Positions 13,400 through 26,252 of a stretch of DNA of 64,000 nucleotides are shown here, piece after piece. This DNA is from Callaeas wilsoni. Lineage: Eukaryota > Chordata > Aves > Passeriformes > Callaeidae. Below the pieces are notes generated by a model. That model had not been told where the DNA came from and made no database searches. It saw only the letters and a program-made list of their open reading frames with translations. Position numbers and translations under genes: made by a program. The DNA lies in contig VWPU01023651.1 of NCBI GenBank assembly GCA_013398955.1, positions 372,001 to 436,000 of the forward strand. The letters are read 5' to 3'. Every line of letters starts with the position of its first letter. Position 1 is the stretch's first letter.

Positions 13400-16300
13400 C
13401 TGGGCTGAAAATAAGCACGGGGTACCCAGCAGCTGTACTGCTGGCAGCCATCAGCATGTGGAGCAGCAGAGGACCACTGGATTTGTCTCAGTCTGAGAGC
13501 AAAGACGTGTAGGGATTTCTTGGGACACACCTAAGAAAAGCAGCTATAAAAATGAGGATATATGACAGGAGGGTGAAGCACTATTTTAGTATGGCAGAGC
13601 AAATGTGGCTTTCAGACCCAGCAGGATTCTATGCCAGCTGGCTTTGTGAGTGCAAAAGAAAGCAAAGCCTAGCCTACTGAGAGGAGCAGCATTCGTACCA
13701 ATTAAATTCTGACACTCACTAACCCTGTATTAGCTTATATAAATATTAATACTACTTCAGCGTGAAAATGTCCAGAGTCTTTCCAAATCTAGGTGCAGAT
13801 GTGATGGTTCAGAGACAACTTCAGAGGCAGAGTATTGCTGCTCTGCAAAGATGTACTGACCTACATGCACTATTTCTAAACCTACTAGTGCATCCTGCCT
13901 TAATGCAGCAAATACTATTTCAGGGGTGCCAGGGGTCTGCCTCTGTTTAAATAGTGCCAGCAAAAGCCTAAGCAAGGTTTAAGCAGATTTTCCAGACACA
14001 CAAGCATAATTTTAGAGTAAATTAATTAATAACAATGTGCACAAGAGTGAAATTTGGTCTGCTGGTGAATTAGTTAAAGAATCTCTTAAGTAATCTACAT
14101 AAGACTGAAGAGAAGCTTACTGGGTTTGTTCAAAATATGTTAACACTAACCTAGATAATGCAATGGTTTGAATTAAAATTAGTTTTTTCCAGAGTGCAGA
14201 AACATAATAAATCAATGCAGTAAATTACCCCTGTGCTGTGAAATTAACACCCATATACATCAAATAAAAATAAGAATTTACAGCTCTGATGAATCAATTT
14301 TTTTTATTAACTCCACCTTCTGTTTTGTTTACCTTCTTCCACATGCCTCTCACCCCAGAGTAACTCATTCGGCTCGGGCCACTCCTGGGAGCTGGTCAGC
14401 CCAGCTGCTCTGGCAGCAGCTCTGCTGTCCTCCCCATCTCACACCACCCATAAAGGAGCACAGCCCTGCGACCCTGTGCTCTGCCAAAGCAACCCTAAGC
14501 CCTCCCAAGCACGAAAGTCAAGCTATGAGGAAAAACCCTGGCTCTCCCAGCAGCCACACCAGGGTTTAGGCTGACTCGCAGCTGCTGAAGATGCTGAGCT
14601 CCAGGAATGCCTCCAATGCTGCTGCGTGTATACACAGCTGGGAAACAAATGCCCAGGGGAATGCCTTTCCCTGCAGTCATGTAACCCCTAGAGCCACCTC
14701 AACTTTTTGAAAAACATGTTTCCTACCCGCCTCACAAAACTGTGCTTTGCAATATATTCCCCTTGCCCACTAAAAGGAAAATCCCAGCTTGCTCTCTTGG
14801 ACCTGCTACACTTAGGCTGCAGTGTCCACCAGTTTGCAGAACAAGGCTGCCTTGTTCTCCAGTGCGAATGATTTATGGTTTCACACATGCTCATGTGCTA
14901 CATTATTCACTTAGTACGTGTACCTATGAATATCAGCTCATGAGATAAAAGTGCGTACCCAGGCACAAACTGATGCTTGGCTGTATTTTAATAAAAATAT
15001 CAAGGTGCAAACAAAAAGGCCTTCATGGGAGGTTGCCCACACCGCCTTTCCAACCCTGACACACAAGGGTGGGCTGCTCATGTTCCTGTGCTCTTCCCTG
15101 GAGCACCCATATAAACCCCAAGCCCGAAGAGAAGGGCCCTTGCCACCGTGTACTTGTGTACAGCAGAGTCAGCCCCCAGTGAGAGCATGAGCTGCCCAGG
15201 GTGACTTCAGTGCCCAAATCTCGCTATCAGCAGCTTTTTAGCAGCTCTTCATTCCTACAGGAGCAACTCTTCATCTCTCTAAAACCCACAGAGCAAACTG
15301 CAGGTAATAATGCTGAAAGGTCTGAAGACTGCCTTCAAACAGATCCAAAGGCACGTGATACATTTTGCAGTTTGACTGCCTAAAACAGACACCATGAGCT
15401 GTGACAGTCTATAAAAATGTAGGAAGTGACAACTTGTCTATTAAGAGGTTTCTTCTATCTACAGACATGGCACACAAGGAGTAATGTTGCTTCTGCTATC
15501 CAGATAATCAATCAAGAGTGTAAGATTTGGCTGCAATTATGATCCTGAATTAGAACCAGGAACAAAACCTGGACTCCATGTCCCTGCTTAATCAGACATG
15601 TAGTGGTCCATGTGCCTCCAGAAACCTGCCTGACCTGCATGAGCTACAAGGCAGCTGAAAGCAAGCTCCAGAGGAAGGCAAACACAGTCACTGCTGATCT
15701 CCAAAGACAACTGAGACTATCCCTATGCTCCAGCAAACTCCCCATCTCTTCTTCCTCTTCCCACTAAAAGATGTGAAAAATCCAGGATGCTGCCTTCGTG
15801 TTGACTCTCAGCAGTGGATTACTCACAGGAGTGAGATGTCAGTTTGCTGGCAGTGTTTAAACTTCCAAAGTGACACAGAAAATAAAAGATCCCCTTTCTC
15901 AAATGACTGTTCTCCCTCGACAGAAGGAGCATGCTCATTCAGCCCACGTATGCAGCAATCGCAGCATATTTGGGTTCACATTAAACCTTTTCATCTTGAT
16001 TATACAGCATGCTGTCGCATTTAGGGCTGCTGTGCAGCGCTCTACGTGAGTTACTGCTGTGCTGACTCCCAGCAAGCGTACGGGGCTGCCAGGCTACGAA
16101 CCTCTTCTGTGCGTGCAGAAGTCTCCTGTACAAAACAACTGGAGTGTAAATTACTGTCTGAGAGAAACTAGTGCACTGCAGGGAGATGGCTGAAAGGAGC
16201 CTTGTCAGAGACCCCCAGGGGCACTCTCTAGGAAAATCCATTATGCTTTTATTTCTCGGACATCAGCATCCCATCAGGAGAAAGCCTTCTGATGTCAAGG

Positions 16301-18182
16301 CCTGGCGCGCCCCTTTGGGAAAAGGGATCTCTGCACACATACTCTCTGCCAGTCTCATCGTTTTCAAAACAAACTCAAAGAGGCCACCTTGCCCAGTTCT
16401 CACTGCTCTGCGTTAGGCACTGAATTGGATAGAAGGGGATGATTTATCCTCTCTATGACAAATCCCAGCCAGTCACTAGCAAGGATACTCCCCGAGTGTA
16501 ACAGGGGCCCTTTGGGAGTTGCCCAAGCAGCAAAGTTACTCATCCTGGAGCCTTTAAATTCTCAGATACCAGTTTCCACAGTGCAAATGAAGATTAAACA
16601 CTGTCAGTGTTAACTGTGAGAATAAGATCTCACTGTTTAGGAAAAGTATCCTGTCCGCTTTCTGGAGGGACAAAGAGCCAACCCACAGGGTGTGCCACCA
16701 GCCTAGGGTGCTGCAGGGCTGCCACGTGCCTGGCTCCAGTCCTTGTCACAGGCTCACCCCGGCAGATTAGCAGGGCTGTGCTGAGCAGATTGCTCTGCGG
16801 GAGGAGCCGATGGAAGGGAAGCACAAGCATTAAACACTGTGAGTCCTAACTCTGCTACTTTGCCCAGATGGGATTTATGGGGTGGGGAGGGGGAGAAGGG
16901 ATGCAGATGGAAGAGCATCTTCGGCCATTCCAAGTGTTAAAAATAAGTGAGATATGTGCCTTAGGGCTCAGCAGATTGAACGCAGTGATTATACATTCTC
17001 CATAATTCTTCACCTGGGCTTATGCCTGAGAAGATCCTGACCCCTTCTTATGCCACACATTGCAATAGGATTGCCCAACCAAATGTTGAAAATCTACTTA
17101 GTGAACATCATTTCCATACACAAAATTAAAAATATTCCCTCACATGTCTATTCCTTCTAGTTTTTTAGCTGTTTAGAAATTTGCAGTAGATATAAATAAA
17201 CTTTAAAAAAAACCAAACCAAAACCCCAGAACAAAACTAGAAGCATGAAAACAAGCAGAAGCACTGTGTGAATTCTCTGAGTTGCCTTCATAAAGATCAG
17301 TATACTGGTCTGAAAGATACCCTCGACTCTCTAGATCCAGATCATGCTGGAGGGTCCCCAAAAGCCCAATGAGTGGAGCAAAGCTGGGTACATGCTGGAC
17401 TGAGGAACACCTGCTGCCAAGCACAGGCAGACACCCAGCAGAGCATCCACGACCTCGGGCTACATCTCCTGGGGCAATTTCTTTATCAACCTCATTCAGC
17501 AAAGGCACCTAGGGTACAGACACATGCAGAGCTGCTCTGCATGTGTGCCATGCTCCACTGCCAGCTAACAACAGTATTTTAACTTAAAACAATCACTATC
17601 TCTGCTACACTGCACCCACAGGCTACATCCCCAGCTGTAACAAATCAATGCAACCACATGGACTTTTTTTAAAGGCCAGAGGGACTTTTAGGTCATCTAA
17701 ACTGTCTCTTTGTAGAGAGTAAGCTGTAAAATTAAATCCACCTACTTTAATGTGGAGCCTTATTACATGTGCTGGACAGCCATCATGTCACTCACTTCAG
17801 TGGTGCTACACCAGCTTATAAAGAATGAAACAGTGCTCTGTAACCGGCAACAGCTTGAATCTGCTTCCTAGCATTGCTGTGCAGACTCAGTGCAGCAAAG
17901 TCTCATCCCTGGAGATGCAGGGAAGAGGCAACAGCCAGCAGTGATTCAGTGACCCAGGGCAGAGCGACTGCTGCAGCAGCACATCTGCAGCGCATCATCT
18001 GCCAGCGCGTTCGCGCACTGATGCAAAGCAGAATGCTTTAGACACATACAGGATCCTTTAGTCACATAAGCAACCAGAAAACAGAGGTTTGGAAAGCAAT
18101 GCAACACCAGTGCATCCTGAAGGGGAGAAAGCTGATAAACACATACATTTAATTTTCCCACTGCCCTGAGTTAACAGGGTTT
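13400..18182. other. Unique intronic sequence before the FAT donor
   Basis: Mixed composition: AT-rich 13980-14330, more GC-rich 14340-14680 and 16640-16810. No exon, repeat of known type or RNA gene is recognised. Short frames here lack cadherin motifs. Confidence 0.5.
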
Positions 18183-18188
18183 TGTTAC
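18183..18188 (-). promoter_or_regulatory. Splice donor of the FAT exon
   Basis: On the minus strand the exon ends CAG at 18191-18189 and is followed by GTAACA, a donor close to the vertebrate consensus GTRAGT. Beyond it the frame loses cadherin character: it reads into a run with no family match and stops near 18058. This supports the boundary. Confidence 0.82.
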
Positions 18189-18503
18189 CTGTTTTGGGGT
18201 TGATTACGAAGAAGTTCTGGGGGTTTCCACTTGTAATCCGGTAAGTCAGTTTTTCATTAGTGTTGGAGTCAGGGTCCTGGGCTTGGATCTGAATGACAGA
18301 TACATCCTTTGGGGAGTTTTCCATGACGACTGGATAATAGATAGGCTCAGAGGTGAGAGGGGCATTGTCGTTCACGTCCTCCACTTCAATGTAGACTTCG
18401 ATGGTAGTGTAGAGTGGGACAACACCATGATCAGTCGCATACACCGTCAACCAGTAGGATTTGGTCGTCTCCCGGTCAAGAATATCTGCTGTGTAGATAA
18501 CTC
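18189..18503 (-). CDS. FAT3: Internal exon of a FAT-family giant protocadherin, probably FAT3
   Basis: Seen: an open 315-bp segment flanked by an acceptor (pyrimidine-rich tract then CAG) and a donor (CAG|GTAACA). It begins with two bases of a split codon and ends with one, so it is a symmetric phase 1-1 exon of 105 residues. Residues 1-49 form the end of one cadherin repeat, with LDRE (9-12), YWLTVYATD (17-25) and the linker DVNDNAP (43-49). Residues 50-105 start the next repeat, with [10 protein letters not shown] (61-70), the calcium motif DPD (77-79) and [10 protein letters not shown] (90-99), ending at INPKTG. Family knowledge: FAT proteins are very large single-pass membrane cadherins with more than 30 extracellular repeats, acting in cell adhesion, planar polarity and neuronal morphology. 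ITSGNP and SEPIYYP occur in FAT1/FAT3 just after the first large coding exon. The Q/N pattern fits FAT3 better than FAT1, from memory only. The rest of the gene lies outside the window. Confidence 0.87.
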
Positions 18504-18527
18504 CTGCAGAAAAACAGCAAACAGAGG
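18504..18527 (-). promoter_or_regulatory. Splice acceptor and polypyrimidine tract of the FAT exon
   Basis: Read on the minus strand, a T-rich tract broken by a few G residues runs into TTTTTCTGCAG directly before the first exon base (18503). The AG dinucleotide is at 18505-18504. The frame left open by this acceptor continues the cadherin reading frame (two bases complete a split codon). I did not assign a branch point. Confidence 0.82.
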
Positions 18528-21500
18528 ATTTCAGGAATAAGATCAATAAAACATCACATCTACTTTCATTTGGCTGTAGTACAGAAACGTCTTCAGCATA
18601 TAACAAATGCTCCACCTGTAGAAAAATTCAAGTTGTGCAACAAATGAAAAGAGAAGCCTGAGCTCAGGAATTGTTTTGTGAACACAGCTCAACATATCAA
18701 TCCTTTGTCCCAAGAAATTGAGTGGGAGGGAAGGTAAAAGGATGGCTCTTCATAATGTCATAATGCCACAGACATTTCTTTGCTAGAACTGTAGTTGGCA
18801 GAGTAACAGAAGAAACTCCATCATTTTCTGCTTTGTGATGCAAACTTGTATAAAACTTGGTAGGAAGGGATACAACCATTGACAATGAACTGCACAAAAA
18901 AAGTGGCTTTTCTTTTCAAGTTCCTGCCTGTGCCCTTGCTAAAGAAGAAAACCTAGGAGGCAATTTAAAATGAATCCATCCAAGTTCAGAAAATAGATGG
19001 TAAATTTAAAATTGAGCTCACTCATTGCACCATGCCAAAATCCTGGATAACAAGCAATCAAAACTCACATAGTAGCCTTTAGACAATGAATATATCCTCT
19101 TTTATCACAGAGGAAAGAAGAGCTTGGCCACTTTACCTACTGGCATAAGAAAACATCAGTTGGCTTCCTATCGAGTCCTAAGAAACAAAAGAGAAAGTGC
19201 GTTTGTGTATAACAGCCACAGAGAGGGATCAAAGTACCACCCCTGTGCCTGAACAGTCCTGCCATGAAGGGCTTCCACCCATCTCATTTCTGCCTGAAGT
19301 GCTTTAGAAATCCATCCTCCTCCTGCCATGAACACCTGGTTTGTATCTGTTTGGAACCAGGCAACCTTTCAGGTCCCTTCTAAACCAAACCATTCTCTTT
19401 CTACCACTCTAAGACTTGCTTGTATTGGCATAGTCCAAACCTTCACTGGCTTAAGCACTGATTGTGAGTGCACAGAGGACTAAATACACCAGCGCCATAC
19501 ACAAAACCACACCAGCACCAAAGTACGCAAATGCACTTCCTCACCACTTCTATGACACATATATCAAGAACATTTTCCTCTCCTAATACAGCGTTGTCAA
19601 ATCTTGAGAGATACGTTAATGCAGTGGATCTCAAGCTTCAGAAATACTCAAAAGATAGTCTGCAAACCATCAAATCATGTCATTAGTAGATGGAAAATTA
19701 TGGAGAAATTGCAGGGCAAAACAGGAACACGAGAAACTTGCATTTAGTCTCAGATGTTTTTGATGCTATTTAGAACAAAATTATCAGTTTATCATTGAGG
19801 ACAGAGGTGCTCTAAGGTCAGCACTAATAAAATATATGCTTGTCTTTTTGGCTTTTGGTTTTTTTTTTAAGGATCTGACTGCACTGTTTCCATGACAGCT
19901 TGAAGTCTCAGAAAATTGTTCAAGGTAGCACAGAGCCCAACCACACAGTCACAGAGATGCCACATGTATTTGCTCTTGTCTTATAAGATACTTTTTTTTT
20001 TTAATACTACAATTTTTTTTCAAGTTTTGGAATTGGTTTTTTTAAATGTATTTTAATGCTAGTTTGAACTGACAAGTATACTCCTAACACTTGACCAGCC
20101 ATATAAGAGAGGAAGGGGAAAGGAGCAGCACTGATTCCAGTCATGTACGGGCTTAGGTCGTTTCGTAGTAACCTCAGATCCATGTCCTTCTCGCTCGGAT
20201 GTATTATTCACCCATCGTAGGTGAGCAGGGCAGCACCAGAGGACAAAGGCAGAGTGTATTCTAAATATTCTTGTTGGCAGCAGCCTGTGCTATGTAATGA
20301 GTTTCTGCAGAAACATGGGTGAAATATATGGTGAACTGTGATGAAAAAAGCCTACAAGTCCAGAAGAGAAATTACACTGCAGGGGTGAGAAGAGCCCACA
20401 ACAACTCATAGAAATAAATAAATGAAATAAATCCACATAGGAAAGAACGAGGAAAAAAAGATGAATATTAGTGATCCCAGAGATGATAATTTATTCAGAA
20501 GACAAGAAGAATTATTTTAGATCTTTAAACAAAGTTTGAAGTAAGAACGGTTCTCCCCCAGTGAGAGCACAGAGGGTTTTAGCAGATTAACCTATGTTTA
20601 TGAAGCTGAATTTCACCGATACTGAGGTGATAATAAATCTATCTTCTGAGTCATTCCTTCATTTTATAACTCCTGGCAACAGTTACTTTTCATTTCTGTA
20701 TTTCAGAAGGGAAGGATCATTGAACAAGCATTAGCTACTGCCAACAGGTCTGCTACACTGGTTCTTACTTTTACTTTTGATTTATTAAAACGTCCCAGAT
20801 ACAATTAATTCCTTTTCCTCAATAAGTCCTGTCGTTTCATCTGTCAACACCATAAAGCAGCTTGATAAATAAGAAGGCTTTTGTTCACTTTCAGGTTTTC
20901 CACATGGAAATCCTTCCATCACCCTGGGAACACCTTCCATCATGCTCTTGAATGTTCTGCACAAAACAGAACATTGCTGTTCTGCTGTACACCCACATAT
21001 GGGTATAAAGGTAGTACCCACAAGAATACACAAGCTGCCCAAATATTTAACGGATCTCTCCACATAGGTATGGATGACATCCTTCCAGAGGGATGTCAAA
21101 TGCCATCTTCATATGCAGTGTTAACCCTTGAGACCAAACACTGCTTCTTCATCACTATGGCATAAATGCAAAGAGGCTTATATAGCTGGCATCAGGAGCT
21201 GCAAAATATTCCCTGGGGAAGTCTACAGATAGGCTCTCACTCACTTTAGCTGAGAAAAAGGAGAGGAATATCCTTGGATAAAATCACAATAAATTCAGAA
21301 AAGACATCATTTTCATCAAAGCTCATAGATATTAGCAGATACTACAGAAAGACAGAATTTAGTTTTCAGGACCAGAAGAGCAGAAGGAAGGAGAGGCCTT
21401 TGGGAGCAGCTCTAAGGGCTTTTTTTGGACGGATTTTGTGGTGCACTCTTTCCAAATGCTTGCTAATTAAAAGAGAAATGTGAACAAAGTAATGACACCT

Positions 21501-24474
21501 GAACACAACTAAACAAATCAAGATGTAGAAGAAACACCAGCAGAAATCATAAAAATTTCAAAGGGACTAAAAACCAAAAAGTTCCAAGATTCTGCAGACA
21601 CATTTCTGAACAAGACAGATAAAACAGATGTTCTCATCCACTGGGATGCTACACTGTGGAGGCATTACTGCGTTTTTACATAAGACAGCTGAAATCTAAC
21701 CACACATCTGTGAGCCAGCTCTTTCTGTTGCCCTCAGCTGGATTTTGCAGTATCCCTGAAGGCCTGGAACCAGCACTACCTGAGGCCCAGGGCAGTCTCA
21801 GAAATAAAGCTAGCCAACAATCCAAAATGCAGTGCCACCGATATGCTTGCCACTGCATTCCTCCAAGTGCATATGCCCCATGCAATTTGCCAAACACCAC
21901 ATGCATTAGGAACACTGTAAGTGAAAAATAACAACAGAGTGCATTAGTTGCTGATTAAAATCCTCAGCACATTTGTATGTAAATTAAGCGCAGCCCTTGG
22001 GCTTGGCAATGTGCCAGCAACGCGAAAGTTGTGTGCTTGTTTCTCTTTAAGGCTTGTTTTCCTTCTTTCCTTGAGAAAATAATGGGATAATGTTTTCTGT
22101 ATGGCTCCTGCAATTGGACACAATGAGACACTGCATTATGAAGGATGAAGGTTAAAAAAAAAAAGAAAAAAAATAAAACAGAAAAAGAAACTAGTGGATG
22201 AAGAAGCAGCAAACTGAAGCTCCCTCCTTCCTCTCCCACTGATTTGCTGTACATCTGTCACCAGACCACTTCAAATTATGTGGTCCACCCAAAAATAAAT
22301 CTGAAAGTCATGTATTTACTATCATGATGAGAAACCTGAGAGGCTCTTAAAACAAAAAGGGATTAGAGAAAAGCATTATTTCTTTCATTGTCTCTTTTTT
22401 GCTCCCTGTTTGTTTACTTTACATATTTGACAGTACTGTGTATATAGGTAGTGTGATGGATGGACCTGCCACAGCTCTTTAAGAGAATGTTTATTGGAGC
22501 TGTCAGCCTGGCTGTTTACATAGGTGCCCATCGCCATGGATATCTGCTACACACATACGTTCCTCCTAAAAGTCAGATCATACTTCATGAATACCCTCAA
22601 TAGCACAAACATTGAAAGGAGTTCACTTCTGTTTAGTTTTTTCAAGGCAAGATTAAAAGACAGCTTGGTGGTCTGTAAGAAGCTCTGCATGGAAAACTCA
22701 GCAGAGAGTAACAAAGCTCTTTAACCTAGCTGAGAAAAGCAAACTGAAGTCTGATGGATGGAAGTCAATGGCAGAAAAAGGAGAGTGCAAATAATTCAAC
22801 AAGGAGGATATTCTGGCAGGAGCAACTACTTGTCAGGGACAGGCCAGAATCTCCCATCATTTGGCACCTTGGTACTGAGACAAGACAATAGAACTTATTC
22901 TTCTACCCAACTTATTGGCTTAGCTGCAGAAACTAATGTAGAATGTGATTTTGCTGAGACAATCAGTAGCCAGTGTTATAAAAATTGCCAGTAGAAGTAG
23001 CCATACCCTCAGCAAATGATGAATAAGATATGGGGAAAGACGATTGGCTAGGGAGTATCTGCTACTCTTCCAAAAACCATCACACAGAAACACTGCAGAA
23101 AATACTTAGAAAATACTCTTTTTCAAAATAGTGCAGTGGTTTTGCAGGGGGACATATTGCATCAGCTCAGTTATCAACTGAGAAGAGCCTCGGTGACGAA
23201 AGATGTTGCTTATTCTCCTCAACCCTTTTCAGCGGTATGAGCTAATTGCACAAATGTACATCTCAGACTGGGAAATCAGGAAAGGGTAGATAAGGTGAAT
23301 GGCCCACTTATTTCCAGAGCCCGGCCCAGGAGCGGCCATAGAGGTGGGCAGGAGGAGTGGGAGGCAGCAAAGGCAGAACACGTCCTCATCACAAGCTCCA
23401 GCACAGGATGGAAGTGACACTACAGTAACACACTCCCGGACACTCCCAGCTGCCGGAGTGCAACGTGCCCAGTCCCACCCGAAGCCAGTTCCTTACCAGT
23501 GCAAATGCAAGGTTTAGTGGTTGAAGTCACTATAAAAATATATAATCTTCAGGGTGACTGAAGGACTAAGGGTAATGCGTGCACCTTCCTGACTCCAGAC
23601 CCCAGGACACCAGCAAACTCACTCAATATGTCCAAGGGCCACGTCAGCTTCTGCCATGAAGTGCTAGAAAAACACATATTTCCGGAGCCCCCGTCTGCCT
23701 CTCCTTCCTCCAGCTTCCAAACAAAGGGGCTCAGCGTAAACCAGCTACAAAGCAGAAGCAGGTTTGTCCCCAAATTAAAATGACAGAAATGAGGCCGTCA
23801 GGAATGCCAGCTAACGGGGAAGTACTCAGGGCTGTTACATCCCTCAAAGGAAGAAACAGAAAAATCATTGATTCCAAAATGCTACTAATTATTCATGATC
23901 CTTTATCAAAGACTCTGTGAGTCTCCTGGCAGCAAACACAACACCTTGATTGCCACCGAGCTGTCAGCCAAAGGTCCTCGTTTACATTGCCTTGCTGGGA
24001 AAAAAAGTAATAAATAAAAGTAGCTTGAGAAGAAAACAGTTGAATAATGAGTTTTTAATTTTTTTTCTGTCTAAAGTACAGAGAGGGAAGAAAGAACTTT
24101 TATACCTCATCTGGCTGCACCAACATGAAGGCTTTATATCCGCCTACCTGTGCTCCTATCCCCAAGATCTGGCTGGATCCTGCCCCCACACATTGGTGCA
24201 CAGGGGAGCCATGGAAAGATTTGTTAGTGTAAATGCAAATGTCAGAGCTAATTCAGATTCCCTGCATTTGGCAGAGATGTGATTTTTGAAAGACACTTAG
24301 TGGAGAGCTATTGTAGGCAGGAAAAGTTTAAAAAATATTGCAAGCCCATTATTCATCAAACCAGTGAATGTAAAATCAACCAAAATGTCATGATTTGTAG
24401 ACAGGAATTTCACACCCAATTAAGGAAGATTATTTATGATTTCAAGAAAACTAACATTATACCTAATCCTTTTG
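18528..24474. other. Unique intronic sequence upstream of the FAT acceptor
   Basis: Contains T runs at 19859-19869 and 19991-20001, an A-rich tract at 22154-22190 and a CpG-containing patch at 20140-20220 (GGTCGTTTCGTAG, TCTCGCTCGG). No exon or transposon was recognised. Confidence 0.5.
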
Positions 24475-24504
24475 GGTTTTTTTTGTTTTTTTTTTTTTTT
24501 TTTT
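24475..24504 (+). repeat. Poly-T tract
   Basis: GGG, then two long T runs broken by a single G, ending in AG. Simple sequence; no adjacent element is recognised. Confidence 0.7.
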
Positions 24505-24639
24505 AGATCCTTCACATAAACAGTTTTGTGTGCATAAAAGCAGAGTGCATACATCTTTTGGGAGAGATTTTATTCATTATTTCCATTAAAGGGTAAATTG
24601 TAAATATAACCCAAAGGATTAAACAGTTTTAGCGTACTG

Positions 24640-24730
24640 AAGACATGAACCTGAGCGCCGATGCCAGACCGATTCAGCAAAGTGAGGCCACCGAAGCCAG
24701 TGGGAATCAGAATAAACCATAGATTATATT
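24640..24730. repeat. Possible ancient amniote repeat relic
   Basis: CGATTCAGCAAAGTGAGG followed by CCGAAGCCAGTGGGAATCAG resembles another old amniote repeat whose consensus contains gattcagcaaagca and gaagtcaatgggaat blocks. Divergence is high, so this is suggestive only. Confidence 0.3.
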
Positions 24731-25035
24731 CACCCCTTTTTAAAGTCTTCTCAAGCCATAAATAACCAGGGCCTGTTCTGAATGTGGGCAGTGGTATCAC
24801 ATCAGCCACAAACTCAACCGGAGCATGAAGGAGACCTATCGCTCATCCCCCCCACTGCTCGCAGCCGGAAGCTTTGAAAATCTGCCTCCTTACTCTGGTG
24901 ATTAAACGCTATTTCAACGCCTTCATTTAAGGCCCCCCATTGCGCAAAGTGTGCCCTCCTGTTTTTATTTTATTGCACGAATTTTGTAGGCTTTACTGCA
25001 TATTAAAATACGAACTCAATTCCTATTGAAGCAAG

Positions 25036-25085
25036 AAGAAAAATCTCCACTGACTTAAATAGAAATTAGATCATGCCCAGGAATG
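25036..25085. repeat. Possible ancient amniote repeat relic
   Basis: AATCTCCACTGACTTAAATA followed by GAAATTAGATCATGCCC parallels the ctcccattgacttcaatgggagttggatcaggccc pattern of an old amniote repeat, at perhaps three quarters identity. It may belong with the fragment about 300 bp to the left. Confidence 0.38.
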
Positions 25086-25411
25086 AGTCCAAAAGCAATA
25101 TTAACTTTGTGAGGCTATACATACCTACAACTTCCTAATATTCTTATGTCTTGTGCAAATACAAAACATATATAATAAACCACTCTTGTCAGACAAGGAA
25201 AGACAGGTTACATTCCTGTCTAGGGCTTAACTTCTGATTTTCTTTTTTTTACTGATGTTTTGGATGTACAGATTTACTGCTACCTCAAAATGCAGTTTCC
25301 GTGGTGCATATCACATCTGAGTTCCTAGAGCACTAAAAGAGAATTAGAAGGCCAATCCTCAGCAATGCTATTTCCAACAACAGCGAATTAGTCTGCAAAT
25401 AAACCTTTTAC

Positions 25412-25435
25412 CATGATATTACACACAATATCATG
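25412..25435. repeat. Perfect 9-bp inverted repeat (hairpin)
   Basis: CATGATATT, a 6-base loop ACACAC, then AATATCATG. Perfect stem, A+T rich. Function unknown; chance is plausible in a window this size. Confidence 0.7.
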
Positions 25436-25771
25436 ACCATCACAACCAGCCAGAATCGTGGCAAGGACATTCAACGTGTTGATAAATTTAATATATCTGC
25501 ATGCAATAGATAAGTAGGTAAATCATGCACAGGTTTACAGCTATGGCTGGACACGACATGCCACCATGTGTTTCAGAGGCAAGTTCAAGTTGCTGGCTCT
25601 TCCCAAAGGAGGGAGCACTGCTGCTGCTGTGGGCAGAGCACCAGTGCACAGAGGGGCTGTACTCAGCCCACTCCTGCTCTCAGGGGAAACCACCACCAGG
25701 CTATGGTTTGGATCAAACATGGCCAGTTGGGTTGAAATCCAGCTCAGGTACATATGGAGACTCCCAGCTTT

Positions 25772-25822
25772 TAACAGTTGGAGCTGATGATCTTTTCCAA
25801 CCTTAGTGATTCTGTGATTCCT
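25772..25822 (+). mobile_element. CR1 LINE, short 3'-terminal fragment
   Basis: GTTGGAGCTGATGATC, TTTTCCAACCTTAGTG and ATTCTGTGATTCC match the CR1 3' terminus with a diverged octamer pair (ATTCTGTG). Only about 50 bp are clear. The sequence to the left (from about 25525) is not clearly CR1. Confidence 0.72.
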
Positions 25823-26134
25823 CTGACCTCTGAGGTGCTGGGCCAGCCAACAGCCCAGCCAAAGTCAGGGATACTCATGTGACTTCAGTGCAAAGTGCAG
25901 CTGCTGTTGTGTTCTGTCAGGGCCATTAAATCAGGTACAGCCCATCAGCACAGCTGACACTGGCATGACCTCAACACCGGGCTGGTGAGGGTGTCCTGCC
26001 TGAGCAGGAATCCTGGCCAGCCCTGCCTCAGGCTGCAAAACATAAAAGTAACCTGATTTACTACAGCTAGAGGGGAAGTTAAACAAGGCAACATTCAAGT
26101 TCTGGTCTGGTCACTGCCCTCTCAAACAAAAATA

Positions 26135-26168
26135 ATTATTTTAAAATGCATTTTATTTTTAAAATAAT
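26135..26168. repeat. Perfect 12-bp inverted repeat in AT-rich DNA
   Basis: ATTATTTTAAAA at 26135-26146 pairs with TTTTAAAATAAT at 26157-26168 across a 10-base loop. It lies 35 bp before the (TA)n run; together they form a strongly AT-rich, unwinding-prone patch. Confidence 0.7.
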
Positions 26169-26199
26169 CACATATGAATTCATTAATATTTATGAATGC

Positions 26200-26202
<3 letters not shown>

Positions 26203-26245
<43 letters not shown>

Positions 26246-26252
26246 GTATATA
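26203..26252 (+). repeat. (TA)n microsatellite with TG interruptions
   Basis: About 25 TA dinucleotides with two TATG interruptions. Dinucleotide repeats of this kind are hypervariable and can extrude as cruciforms. Confidence 0.92.

Larger units (their letters stand above)
1..18188 (-). other. FAT3: Intron downstream of the FAT exon (partial, at least 18.2 kb)
   Basis: No other exon could be recognised here: no ORF on the minus strand shows cadherin motifs such as DxNDNAP, LDRE or the expected continuation after PKTG. The next FAT exon should therefore lie beyond the left edge. The intron assignment is inferred from the single exon and the direction of the gene. Contents are unique AT-rich sequence with repeat relics, one CR1, A/C-rich tracts and a CpG-dense patch, listed separately. 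Confidence 0.7.

Noticed and set aside
18058..18188. Continuation of the cadherin frame beyond the exon
   Set aside because: After PKTG the translated sequence loses all cadherin character and a good GT donor sits at the boundary, so it is intron.
18189..18503. Assignment of the exon to FAT1 instead of FAT3
   Set aside because: [14 protein letters not shown] and [10 protein letters not shown] fit my recollection of FAT3 better. FAT1 has differences such as a PEIMENSP-like segment. Not excluded without a search.
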